Notes under the pieces: model-generated | Told to the model about the DNA's origin: nothing | Seen by the model: only the letters and a program-made list of their open reading frames with translations | Databases searched by the model: none | In this document: positions 54,162-64,000 of the stretch, one piece after another | Numbering within the stretch: the stretch's first letter is position 1 | How the letters are laid out: each line of letters opens with the position of its first letter | DNA from: Coxiellaceae bacterium | Lineage (GTDB): Bacteria > Pseudomonadota > Gammaproteobacteria > Coxiellales > Coxiellaceae | NCBI GenBank assembly: GCA_029212885.1 | Contig: JARGPC010000001.1 | Location: forward strand, 450,068-514,067 | DNA length: 64,000 nt | Reading direction: 5' to 3' | Program-made: the position numbers and the translations under genes

Positions 54162-54587
54162 CTATTTAACTTTTTTCCTTATGGCTTGGATAGCACGTAT
54201 TTGCGCCACGGCTTCAGCCAATTCAGCCACTGCTTTAGAGTATTCTAATTCAGAGCGCTTGTCTTCAATCGCTTTTTCAGCTTGTTCTTTTGCTGCTACG
54301 GCTGCTGCTTCATCCAAGTCTTCGGCGCGCGCCGCGGTATCTGCCAAAATAGTAACCATATCAGGCTGCACTTCTAACATGCCGCCATTGATATAGAATA
54401 CTTCTTCTTCGCCACTGTCCAATGTAGCGCGTACTTGACCCGGTTTAATTGAAGTCAACAGAGCAGTATGTCCTGGGAAAATACCTAACTCACCCATACC
54501 GCCCGTCATTTCAATTTTAGATGCGATACCGCTAAACACTTGCGATTCAGCGCTAACGATATCTAAACCCATGGTTTTTGTGCTCAT
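54162..54587 (-). CDS. atpC: F1 ATP synthase epsilon subunit
   Basis: The 141-residue central-stalk subunit shows an N-terminal beta-barrel ([20 protein letters not shown], then [22 protein letters not shown]; core [11 protein letters not shown]) and a two-helix C-terminal domain that can inhibit hydrolysis. Last gene of the atp operon, 12 bases after atpD. Confidence 0.97.
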   Translation of the reverse strand: MSTKTMGLDIVSAESQVFSGIASKIEMTGGMGELGIFPGHTALLTSIKPGQVRATLDSGEEEVFYINGGMLEVQPDMVTILADTAARAEDLDEAAAVAAKEQAEKAIEDKRSELEYSKAVAELAEAVAQIRAIQAIRKKVK

Positions 54588-54599
54588 AGCAACTGCCTC

Positions 54600-55994
<1,395 letters not shown>

Positions 55995-56040
55995 CTACCT
56001 CTTTTAAAAATTCTTTAGTCAATCAATTATGGATTTACTG

Positions 56041-56907
56041 TCACTCTAATGCTGCTGCACCACCAACAATTTCAGAAATCTCAGCAGTAATGCTGGCTTG
56101 ACGCGCCTTGTTATAAACCAATTGCAAGTCATCGATAAGCTCACCAGCATTATCGGTAGCGCTTTTCATCGCAACCATTTGCGCCGCTTGGAAACAGGCA
56201 ATATTTTCCACAACCGCTTGATACACTTGCGACTCAATATAACGTCGCAACAACATATCCAATAGTTCACGTGCTGAATCTGGCTCGTAAATATAATCCC
56301 AATGGCCTTTTTCCTCTGCTTCATCAGGCACTAATGGCAACAACTGGTTAACGTACGGCTTTTGCACCATGGTGTTAACAAATTCATTACTCGCAATGTA
56401 GACTGCATCAAGCTTACCTTCTACATAAGCATCCAGCATCACTTTAACGATACCCACTAAATTAGCTGCCTCTGGCGCATCACCTAAATGATCGGCCATC
56501 GCTACAACGTTACCGCCGTGACGCTTAAAGAATGATTCAGCTTTACGGCCAATCAAACAAAAATCAACTTCAACGCCTTTGTCATGCCACGGTTTTAGCT
56601 CAGTCAGGACTTTACGGAATAAATTAATATTTAAACCACCGCATAAACCGCGGTCACTGGTTACAACAATATAACCAACGCGTTTGATTTCATCGCGCTG
56701 AACCAAAAAAGGATGCGGATATTCAGTACTACCTGCTGCCACGTGACTAATCACCTGACGGATCTTAGACGCATACGGCTTTGACAATGCCATGCGATCT
56801 TGTGCTCTACGCATTTTACTGGCAGCCACTAATTCCATTGCACGCGTGATTTTTTGCGTACTTTTAATGCTGCCAATTTTACTGCGTATTTCTTTTGCTT
56901 GTGACAT
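56041..56907 (-). CDS. atpG: F1 ATP synthase gamma subunit
   Basis: The 288-residue central rotor. N-terminal [31 protein letters not shown] (core [15 protein letters not shown]-like) and C-terminal [28 protein letters not shown] (core [10 protein letters not shown]) form the coiled coil in the alpha3beta3 core. [10 protein letters not shown] is the conserved middle motif. Follows atpA by 11 bases. Confidence 0.98.
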   Translation of the reverse strand: MSQAKEIRSKIGSIKSTQKITRAMELVAASKMRRAQDRMALSKPYASKIRQVISHVAAGSTEYPHPFLVQRDEIKRVGYIVVTSDRGLCGGLNINLFRKVLTELKPWHDKGVEVDFCLIGRKAESFFKRHGGNVVAMADHLGDAPEAANLVGIVKVMLDAYVEGKLDAVYIASNEFVNTMVQKPYVNQLLPLVPDEAEEKGHWDYIYEPDSARELLDMLLRRYIESQVYQAVVENIACFQAAQMVAMKSATDNAGELIDDLQLVYNKARQASITAEISEIVGGAAALE

Positions 56908-56918
56908 AGATACTCAGC

Positions 56919-58466
56919 CTACCACGTTTGTGTTTGCTTAAAGTTTTCAATGACTTTCGACATGCGATCAGCCACTTCATCGGTCAATGCAGGTTTAGCA
57001 TTAATCTCATCCAGTAAATCTTGATGCTCAGCATGCAAGTAACTGCGTAAGGCTAATTCGAATGCGCTCACTTTCTTCAGATCAACATCATCTAAATAGC
57101 CGCGATCAACAATAAACCAACTAAAGGCAATTTCAGCAACACTCAATGGTGAGTATTGTGCTTGTTTTAACAATTCAGTCGTACGTTGACCACGTTGCAA
57201 TTGTTTACGTGTTGCTTCATCCAAATCAGAAGCAAATTGCGAGAACGCTTCCAATTCGCGGTATTGCGCTAATGAAATACGTACACCACCCGCCAATTTC
57301 TTAACGATCTTGGTTTGCGCTGCACCACCCACACGAGACACGGACAGACCCGCGTTAATCGCTGGACGAATACCCGAGTTAAATAAGCTGGTTTCCAGAT
57401 AAATCTGACCATCAGTAATCGAGATAACGTTTGTTGGGATAAACGCTGACACGTCACCCGCTTGCGTTTCAATAATCGGCAATGCAGTTAATGAACCTGT
57501 TTTACCTTTCACTTTACCGTCAGTCATTCTTTCGACATACGCTGCACTAACACGCGCTGCACGTTCCAACAAGCGTGAATGCAAATAGAAGATATCACCC
57601 GGATACGCTTCACGCCCTGGTGGACGACGTAACAACAACGACACTTGGCGGTAAGCCCATGCTTGTTTGGTTAAGTCATCATAAATAATAAGTGCGTCTT
57701 CACCTTTATCACGGAAGTATTCACCCATGGTACAACCAGTGAACGGCGCCAAGTATTGCAATGAAGCCGCATCAGATGCGCCCGCAGCAACAACGATGGT
57801 ATGCTTCATCGCATCGTGTTCTTCTAGCTTACGTACCACGTTAGCAATCGATGAAGCTTTTTGCCCAATTGCAACATAGATACATTTAACACCAGTATCT
57901 TTTTGGTTAATGATCGCATCAATCGCAATCGCTGTTTTACCGGTTTGACGATCACCGATAATCAATTCACGCTGACCGCGCCCTACAGGTACCATCGCAT
58001 CAATCGATTTAATGCCGGTCGCCATTGGCTCATCAACGGATTGACGTTCAATCACACCCGGAGCCACTTTTTCAATCGGTGATGTACCGTCAGATTTGAC
58101 TTCACCTAATCCATCAATAGGGTTACCTAAAGCATCAACTACGCGACCTAATAAAGCTTCACCTACTGGCACTTCTAAAATACGACCAGTACAGTGTGCT
58201 TTCATGCCTTCTTGCAAGTGCTCATAAGGGCCTAATACCACCGCACCAACAGAGTCACGCTCTAAGTTAAACGCTAAACCAAAAGTATTATCTGGGAAAG
58301 CAATCATCTCACCAAACATCACATTGCCTAAACCATAAATACGCACAATACCGTCTTTCAAGTTAACGATAGTGCCTTCGGTACGAACACTTGGCGCAAT
58401 ATTAAAGTTAGCGATACGCTCTTTAATAATCTCACTAATTTCTGATGCTTTGATCTGTGTTGTCAT
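56919..58466 (-). CDS. atpA: F1 ATP synthase alpha subunit
   Basis: A 515-residue regulatory nucleotide-binding subunit with the P-loop GDRQTGKTA near residue 170, [13 protein letters not shown]-like [12 protein letters not shown], the [18 protein letters not shown] stretch, and the [10 protein letters not shown] segment. Length matches the family. It overlaps atpH by four bases. Confidence 0.98.
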   Translation of the reverse strand: MTTQIKASEISEIIKERIANFNIAPSVRTEGTIVNLKDGIVRIYGLGNVMFGEMIAFPDNTFGLAFNLERDSVGAVVLGPYEHLQEGMKAHCTGRILEVPVGEALLGRVVDALGNPIDGLGEVKSDGTSPIEKVAPGVIERQSVDEPMATGIKSIDAMVPVGRGQRELIIGDRQTGKTAIAIDAIINQKDTGVKCIYVAIGQKASSIANVVRKLEEHDAMKHTIVVAAGASDAASLQYLAPFTGCTMGEYFRDKGEDALIIYDDLTKQAWAYRQVSLLLRRPPGREAYPGDIFYLHSRLLERAARVSAAYVERMTDGKVKGKTGSLTALPIIETQAGDVSAFIPTNVISITDGQIYLETSLFNSGIRPAINAGLSVSRVGGAAQTKIVKKLAGGVRISLAQYRELEAFSQFASDLDEATRKQLQRGQRTTELLKQAQYSPLSVAEIAFSWFIVDRGYLDDVDLKKVSAFELALRSYLHAEHQDLLDEINAKPALTDEVADRMSKVIENFKQTQTW

Positions 58467-59020
58467 GTTAATAAATCCTCATCGAGTCTTGCTATTTTAC
58501 TTTTGATTGAACCATTCATAACCCAGTTACCCGCCGTAATCACCATGCCACCCATAAGGTCTGCATCTTCATCGAAGCTTAATTCAACTTTGGTATTAAA
58601 ACGCTGCTCGAGTTGTTGTTGTAATTTTATACGCTGGGCATCACTCAGCACATGCGCTGAAACAACTTCTGCTTCAACCACACCTTGCTGCTCGCCATAG
58701 TGCAAATGAAACGCGCGTGAAATGTCGGCCATAATATCTAAGCGTTTCGCTTCTGCCAGTACTTTTAAAAAGTTCTGCAAGCTATCACTCACTTTTTTAA
58801 CCTGCTCAGCAACAGCGCCATTCACAACATCCAATAACATATCAACTACTTCAGTCTGTGATTGTTCTGGATTATTTAACAACTGTAATAATACTGATTG
58901 GCTTAACGTGATCGCTAATACCGACAAAACTTCTAGCCATGCCTGTACTTGATCATGTTCTGCTGCATATTCAAACAGTGCTTTTGCATAAGGTCGGGCA
59001 ATTGTGATGTTAGACGCCAT
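58463..59020 (-). CDS. atpH: ATP synthase delta subunit
   Basis: The 185-residue stator subunit linking F1 to the b subunit. It starts [16 protein letters not shown] and ends [24 protein letters not shown] (core [15 protein letters not shown]), both typical. The stop overlaps the atpA start by four bases and the start abuts atpF. Confidence 0.97.
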   Translation of the reverse strand: MASNITIARPYAKALFEYAAEHDQVQAWLEVLSVLAITLSQSVLLQLLNNPEQSQTEVVDMLLDVVNGAVAEQVKKVSDSLQNFLKVLAEAKRLDIMADISRAFHLHYGEQQGVVEAEVVSAHVLSDAQRIKLQQQLEQRFNTKVELSFDEDADLMGGMVITAGNWVMNGSIKSKIARLDEDLLT

Positions 59021-59491
59021 TTATACCTCGCCGATCATATCATCAACCAAGCGCGTATTCTGCTCTTGATCAACACGTTGACCTAAAATTTTCTCCGCAC
59101 CAGCTACCGCTAATGTAGAGACTTCTTTTAATAAGGTTTCACGTGCCATATTACGCTCTTGCTCAATTTCAGCTTGCGCTAAATTTAATAAGCGCTTGCC
59201 TTCATCGCGAGCCTTTTCCTTAGACTCTTCGATAATATAGCCCGCACGCTGATTGGCTTGCTCGATCACTTTGGCAGCAGCAGCTTTCGCTTCTACCATT
59301 TGTTCTTGCGCTTTAATATGCGCTAACTCAAGCTCGCGGTGGCCTTTTTCAGCTGCCGCTAAACCATCAGCAATTTTCTTGCGACGTTCTTCCATCATAT
59401 TGACCACAGGCGGCCAGACAAATTTCATCACGAACCATATAAATATGGCAAACGTAATGACCTGACCAATTAATGTGGCGTTTATATTCAT
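59021..59491 (-). CDS. atpF: ATP synthase b subunit
   Basis: A 156-residue peripheral stalk subunit with one N-terminal membrane segment ([24 protein letters not shown]; core [14 protein letters not shown]) followed by a long charged coiled coil. The single copy fits a homodimeric b stalk as in other gammaproteobacteria. It directly follows atpE with three bases between. Confidence 0.97.
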   Translation of the reverse strand: MNINATLIGQVITFAIFIWFVMKFVWPPVVNMMEERRKKIADGLAAAEKGHRELELAHIKAQEQMVEAKAAAAKVIEQANQRAGYIIEESKEKARDEGKRLLNLAQAEIEQERNMARETLLKEVSTLAVAGAEKILGQRVDQEQNTRLVDDMIGEV

Positions 59492-59494
59492 AGT

Positions 59495-59821
<327 letters not shown>

Positions 59822-59832
59822 TCAGTTTTAAA

Positions 59833-60642
<810 letters not shown>

Positions 60643-61041
60643 CTATGCCCTTTTTCGCTGTTTGTTATCAAACAATGGCGTTAACCAAAATCCCAACTGC
60701 GCTACTGCGAAGCCCAAAAAAAATGCCGGCAAATAGACGGCAAATATTTTTATAAAGGCTATCACCAGGACAACGCTTAATAATAGCTTGATAAACTCGC
60801 CCACATAAAAAGAGCGGATTATCTGCTTGGCTTGCCGTGCATCAACACGGGCAAACACTCGCCATGCAAAATAACTGCTGGGGATAACGCTGGCTAAACC
60901 ACCTAAGCTGGTTGATTTAGCAATAAATACGCCCCATCCCAACCATGCGACAACAGTCACTACAGCCACTACGCACAGTTGCGCAAATATGATCTGAAAA
61001 GCGCTTTGTCTCGCTACACTTTCTGGTCGTCCTGGGTGCAT
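60643..61041 (-). CDS. atpI: ATP synthase I protein
   Basis: A 132-residue membrane protein with four hydrophobic segments, thought to help c-ring assembly. The first gene of the operon, as usual. GGGGGAG lies five bases before the ATG at 61041; a GTG at 61047 is less well placed. Sequence conservation is low in this family, so the call rests on topology and position. Confidence 0.88.
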   Translation of the reverse strand: MHPGRPESVARQSAFQIIFAQLCVVAVVTVVAWLGWGVFIAKSTSLGGLASVIPSSYFAWRVFARVDARQAKQIIRSFYVGEFIKLLLSVVLVIAFIKIFAVYLPAFFLGFAVAQLGFWLTPLFDNKQRKRA

Positions 61042-61082
61042 AAGCACTCCCCCGCTGGTTACTCACGGCCAAATTCGCGGGA

Positions 61083-61111
61083 AGTATATATAGTTTTGGA
61101 TTTATAAGCAA
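61083..61111 (-). promoter_or_regulatory. Promoter of the atp operon
   Basis: On the minus strand TTGCTT (61111-61106) and TATACT (61088-61083) are 17 bases apart; transcription would start near 61076, about 35 bases before atpI. Confidence 0.6.
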
Positions 61112-61148
61112 CGGAATAATGGTTATGCCAATTAACAAAATTAGCTGC

Positions 61149-61177
61149 TTGATCTATCGTTCTCCGTGGAGTATGAT
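61149..61177 (+). promoter_or_regulatory. Promoter of the AAA ATPase gene
   Basis: TTGATC (61149-61154) and TATGAT (61172-61177) are separated by exactly 17 bases, with an expected start near 61184, about 26 bases before the ATG. Confidence 0.6.
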
Positions 61178-61209
61178 CCCAGAGAGAACAATAAATAAAT
61201 GGTTATTTT

Positions 61210-62688
61210 ATGTCAGTCAACCTTACTTGCAGAGAAGAAGAGCTATCTGTATTAGAACAACTACTCCAATCTGAAAAAGCAGAGTTACTCGCCCTATACG
61301 GGAGAAGACGGGTAGGTAAAACCTTTTTAGTTAGAGCGTTTTTTTCAGAAACAGAAAATACTGTCTTTTTTAACTCAACCGGCATGAAAGATGCACCCAT
61401 GACGGACCAGATCACTAATTTTACAGAAGAAATTGGAGAAACATTTTTATATAAAGGCGCAAGACTAGAAACCGGCAAAAATTGGCGTGAAACTTTTAGG
61501 ATATTGACTGACAATATAAGTGCCGTCTCTAAAAATAAAAAGATTGTGCTTTTTTTTGATGAATTCCCATGGATGGCAACAAAAAACTCTCGCTTACTCC
61601 AAAGCCTAGAGTACTTTTGGAATCAGCACTGGTCAAAAGACAAAAGAGTTAAACTAATTATTTGCGGCTCCTCGGCATCCTGGATCATTAAAAAAATCGT
61701 TCACAATACCGGCGGATTACATAACCGCCTAACAAGAGAGATCTCCCTAGAGCCACTGAATCTTTGCAATACAAAACGATTCATAGAAATGATGGGAGCT
61801 AAACTTAGCAATCGTCAAGTCTTAGAATTTTATTTAGTTACAGGTGGCATACCATATTATCTTTCTTACTTCGATAAAAACTTATCCGTTACTCAAAATA
61901 TAGAAGAATTATGCTTTAAGCGGAAAGGACTGTTAATTGAAGAATTCGATAAACTTTATGCCTCCTTATTTAGCGACCATGAGCTTTACATAAAACTAAT
62001 CCGCACAATAGCTGCTCATAAATATGGAATCGGGCAAAGTGATTTATTTCATAAAGTACAAGCATCTCTAAAAGGAAAGTCAGGGTTAGATAAGCTGGAT
62101 GCTCTAATTCACTCTAGCTTTATTATTAGCTTGAAACCTATGGGGCATAGCAAGAAAGGGATTTACTACAAAGTTATAGACGAATACACTTTGTTTTATT
62201 TATCCTGGATAGAACCAATCAGAGAAAGTCTAATGCTAAAAAGCATAAAACGAGGCTATTGGGAGAAACAGCAAAATACCGCAAGTTGGTTCTCTTGGTC
62301 TGGATATGCCTTTGAAGCCATATGCTATAAACATATTGCGCAAATTAGTGAATCATTAAAACTTGGCCCTACAGCCATACCATACGCTTGGAGACATGCG
62401 CCAAGAACAGACAACTCGAAATCCAAGGGCGCGCAAATCGATCTCCTCTTCGATAGAGCGGACGATGCCATAACACTTTGCGAAATTAAGTGCACTACAA
62501 AACCATTTATAATTGATCGTGAATATGCTGAGAAACTACAAAGCAAGGTCGATGTATTCAGAAAAGTGACAGGAACCAAAAAACAAATATTCATCGCTAT
62601 GATTTCGGCTAACGGCGTTAAAAACAACAAATACTCAAAAGAATTATTAAGTGCAACAGTTACACTGGAAGATCTATTTTTGACATAA
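61210..62688 (+). CDS. AAA ATPase (ATPase_2 family) with DUF234-type nuclease-like C-terminus
   Basis: A 492-residue protein. N-terminal ATPase: Walker A YGRRRVGKT at about 30-38, Walker B IVLFFDEFPWM near 118, sensor IICGSSASWI, and the helical RLTREISLEPL. The C-terminal region carries GAQIDLLFDRADDAITLCEIKC, with the D...ExK pattern of PD-(D/E)xK nucleases (DLLFD, CEIKC). Such proteins are common in archaea and scattered, apparently by transfer, in bacteria; their function is not settled. The leader has no clear Shine-Dalgarno. Lysine-rich, AT-richer codon use fits recent acquisition. Confidence 0.88.
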   Translation: MSVNLTCREEELSVLEQLLQSEKAELLALYGRRRVGKTFLVRAFFSETENTVFFNSTGMKDAPMTDQITNFTEEIGETFLYKGARLETGKNWRETFRILTDNISAVSKNKKIVLFFDEFPWMATKNSRLLQSLEYFWNQHWSKDKRVKLIICGSSASWIIKKIVHNTGGLHNRLTREISLEPLNLCNTKRFIEMMGAKLSNRQVLEFYLVTGGIPYYLSYFDKNLSVTQNIEELCFKRKGLLIEEFDKLYASLFSDHELYIKLIRTIAAHKYGIGQSDLFHKVQASLKGKSGLDKLDALIHSSFIISLKPMGHSKKGIYYKVIDEYTLFYLSWIEPIRESLMLKSIKRGYWEKQQNTASWFSWSGYAFEAICYKHIAQISESLKLGPTAIPYAWRHAPRTDNSKSKGAQIDLLFDRADDAITLCEIKCTTKPFIIDREYAEKLQSKVDVFRKVTGTKKQIFIAMISANGVKNNKYSKELLSATVTLEDLFLT

Positions 62689-62714
62689 CACAATACCTAT
62701 ATCAATATAAAAAG

Positions 62715-64000
62715 CTAAGCAGCGTTCTTAACCACCGTTAACTTTACTCTTTCTTCCGAATCATCCAGCGAGCGATTTTTCATTTCTGGCACCAGCAATG
62801 TAGTCAAAATACCCAGCAAGCTAACCACCGACATCATGCCGATAGTAAATGACAAACCATAGGTATGCAGCACATTCGGTAATAGCACGACACCGACGAA
62901 TGCACCGACTTTACCCACAGCCGCTGAAATACCATGTGCACGCGCACGAATGCTGGTAGGGTAAATCTCTGAAGGAATTAAGAACGTTGTGGTATTCGGC
63001 CCAAAGTTCGTAAAGAAAAAGCTCATGCCATACAGCGCAATAAAGGCAGGCAAATATGACCGCACTCCAGGGACCAAAGCAATTAACGCAAAACACACAG
63101 CCATCATCACAAATCCAAGCATCTGTACCGTTTTGCGCCCTATTTTATCAACATATTTTGCAGCCATTGCATACCCTGGCACAGCAAACAGCAAAAACAC
63201 CAAAGCTGATGTGAGGGTATGACTCAATAAGGTAGCGTGTGGTGTAATGGCTTTCATGATCAATACGGATGATACACCGTTACCATAAAAAGCAACGTCC
63301 ATTAAAAACCAAGCACCGGCCGTGCCTAATAAATACTTTAACCAACGCTTATTCCATAAGCTGTGTTTTGCATATGCTTGGCGCTGCACTGAATCTTTAA
63401 AACCAGCAAGGTCGCTAACGACTCGGCCCACCTCAACCGGTGTTTTCTTAGACAATAAATAACGCGGTGACTCTTGAATGCGTCGGCGCATAAAGAATAC
63501 TGAAATGGCAGGTATCGCACCAAAGCCAGCTAACAAACGCCATGCAATATGAATCGGGATGTGTGTTGCCAGCATAAATGAGGCTAACAACGGACCCAGC
63601 GTTAGCCCCACCGCCTGCATAGCAAACACTAATAACACCATAAAGCCTCGGTTGGTTCGCGAAGCCGCTTCACTGGCCACCACCGCGCTGGTGGGATAAT
63701 CACCACCAATACCAAAGCCGACAACAATACGCGCAATAAATAACATGGTAAAACTGCTTGAGCACGCCGACATAATGGCGCCAAAAAATAGGATCAGGAT
63801 TTCATAGCCGTACATTTTTTTACGGCCAAGCTTATCGGATAAGAAACCAAAGAAAATGGAACCAAATGCAGCTGCCGCTAATGAGGTTGCATTTAGAATG
63901 GCTAGCTGATGAATACTTAAGTGCCAGATCGGCGCTAAGATGGCGGTGACTACACCTATTATAAAGAGATCATATGCGTCAGTGAAAAAGCCCATGCCAG
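62715..64000 (-). CDS. MFS transporter, phosphate:H+ symporter-like (N-terminus beyond window)
   Basis: The visible part has about eleven membrane segments. The sequence opens with GMGFFTDAYDLFIIGVV, which in this MFS group lies about 20-30 residues from the N-terminus, so the true start is probably outside the window and the ATG at 63995 internal. Motifs GFLSDKLGRKKMYG, IGGDYPTSAVVASE and PSEIYPTSIRARAHG fit the phosphate/organic anion MFS branches. The substrate is uncertain. Confidence 0.82.
   Translation of the reverse strand, partial: GMGFFTDAYDLFIIGVVTAILAPIWHLSIHQLAILNATSLAAAAFGSIFFGFLSDKLGRKKMYGYEILILFFGAIMSACSSSFTMLFIARIVVGFGIGGDYPTSAVVASEAASRTNRGFMVLLVFAMQAVGLTLGPLLASFMLATHIPIHIAWRLLAGFGAIPAISVFFMRRRIQESPRYLLSKKTPVEVGRVVSDLAGFKDSVQRQAYAKHSLWNKRWLKYLLGTAGAWFLMDVAFYGNGVSSVLIMKAITPHATLLSHTLTSALVFLLFAVPGYAMAAKYVDKIGRKTVQMLGFVMMAVCFALIALVPGVRSYLPAFIALYGMSFFFTNFGPNTTTFLIPSEIYPTSIRARAHGISAAVGKVGAFVGVVLLPNVLHTYGLSFTIGMMSVVSLLGILTTLLVPEMKNRSLDDSEERVKLTVVKNAA

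Overview
The window looks like part of the chromosome of a low-GC gammaproteobacterium, probably a host-associated member of or near the Legionellales/Coxiellaceae; this placement is an inference. The core genes are of gammaproteobacterial type: djlA, gshA-gshB, rsmJ, murB, rsmE, and glmU directly downstream of a complete atpIBEFHAGDC operon. Between these housekeeping blocks sit very large orphan proteins with eukaryote-like traits: an ankyrin-repeat protein, a helicase-like protein with a lysine-rich putative nuclear signal, a protein with an RS (Arg-Ser) stretch, and a protein ending in a CaaX prenylation motif. These are typical of secreted effectors of intracellular bacteria. No secretion-system gene lies in the window.

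Layout. 1-3224: partial djlA, then divergent gshA-gshB-rsmJ (glutathione synthesis and rRNA methylation). 3489-10631: two putative effectors and small orphans. 10672-12095: DUF1499 gene coupled to murB. 12452-17428: secreted or membrane orphans, acylphosphatase and a 794-residue orphan. 17564-19297: gmhB and an aromatic amino-acid permease. 19412-23792: four overlapping genes (sugar/H+ symporter, NAD-dependent epimerase, NahK-like sugar-1-kinase, GalT-like uridylyltransferase) that together look like a route from a free sugar to a UDP-sugar. 23775-33143: a frameshifted DNA-binding gene, two giant orphans (1180 and 1214 residues), a coupled pair of small genes and a membrane protein. 33446-42035: GT-C-like membrane protein, HPF/RaiA fused to a cold-shock domain, PEBP protein, DUF47-cdd-punA-pit-traX operon, and a GT2-GtrA glycosyltransferase. 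42190-47201: an orphan, two tandem 181-bp repeats, a probable CsrA-sequestering (RsmY/Z/CsrB-type) small RNA with promoter, upstream palindrome and terminator, rsmE, a HAD acid phosphatase that lacks catalytic aspartates, the CaaX protein and a secreted protein. 47178-48022: TacT/TacA-type toxin-antitoxin pair. 48297-52623: asparagine-synthase/lasso-cyclase-like protein, a large secreted protein and a 36-residue Cys/Gly-rich peptide gene with its own promoter. 52747-61041: glmU and the ATP synthase operon. 61210-64000: AAA ATPase with a DUF234-type nuclease tail and a partial MFS transporter.

The most coherent story is regulatory. The small RNA at 43189-43347 carries eight GGA motifs, three of them inside hairpin loops or at their edge, and several effector-like genes have a TGTGGGAG ribosome-binding site. 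CsrA-type control of accessory genes by this RNA is therefore a testable idea. REP-like palindromes (ATCCCGG/CCGGGAT family) mark several gene boundaries. No tRNA, rRNA, CRISPR array or transposase gene was seen.
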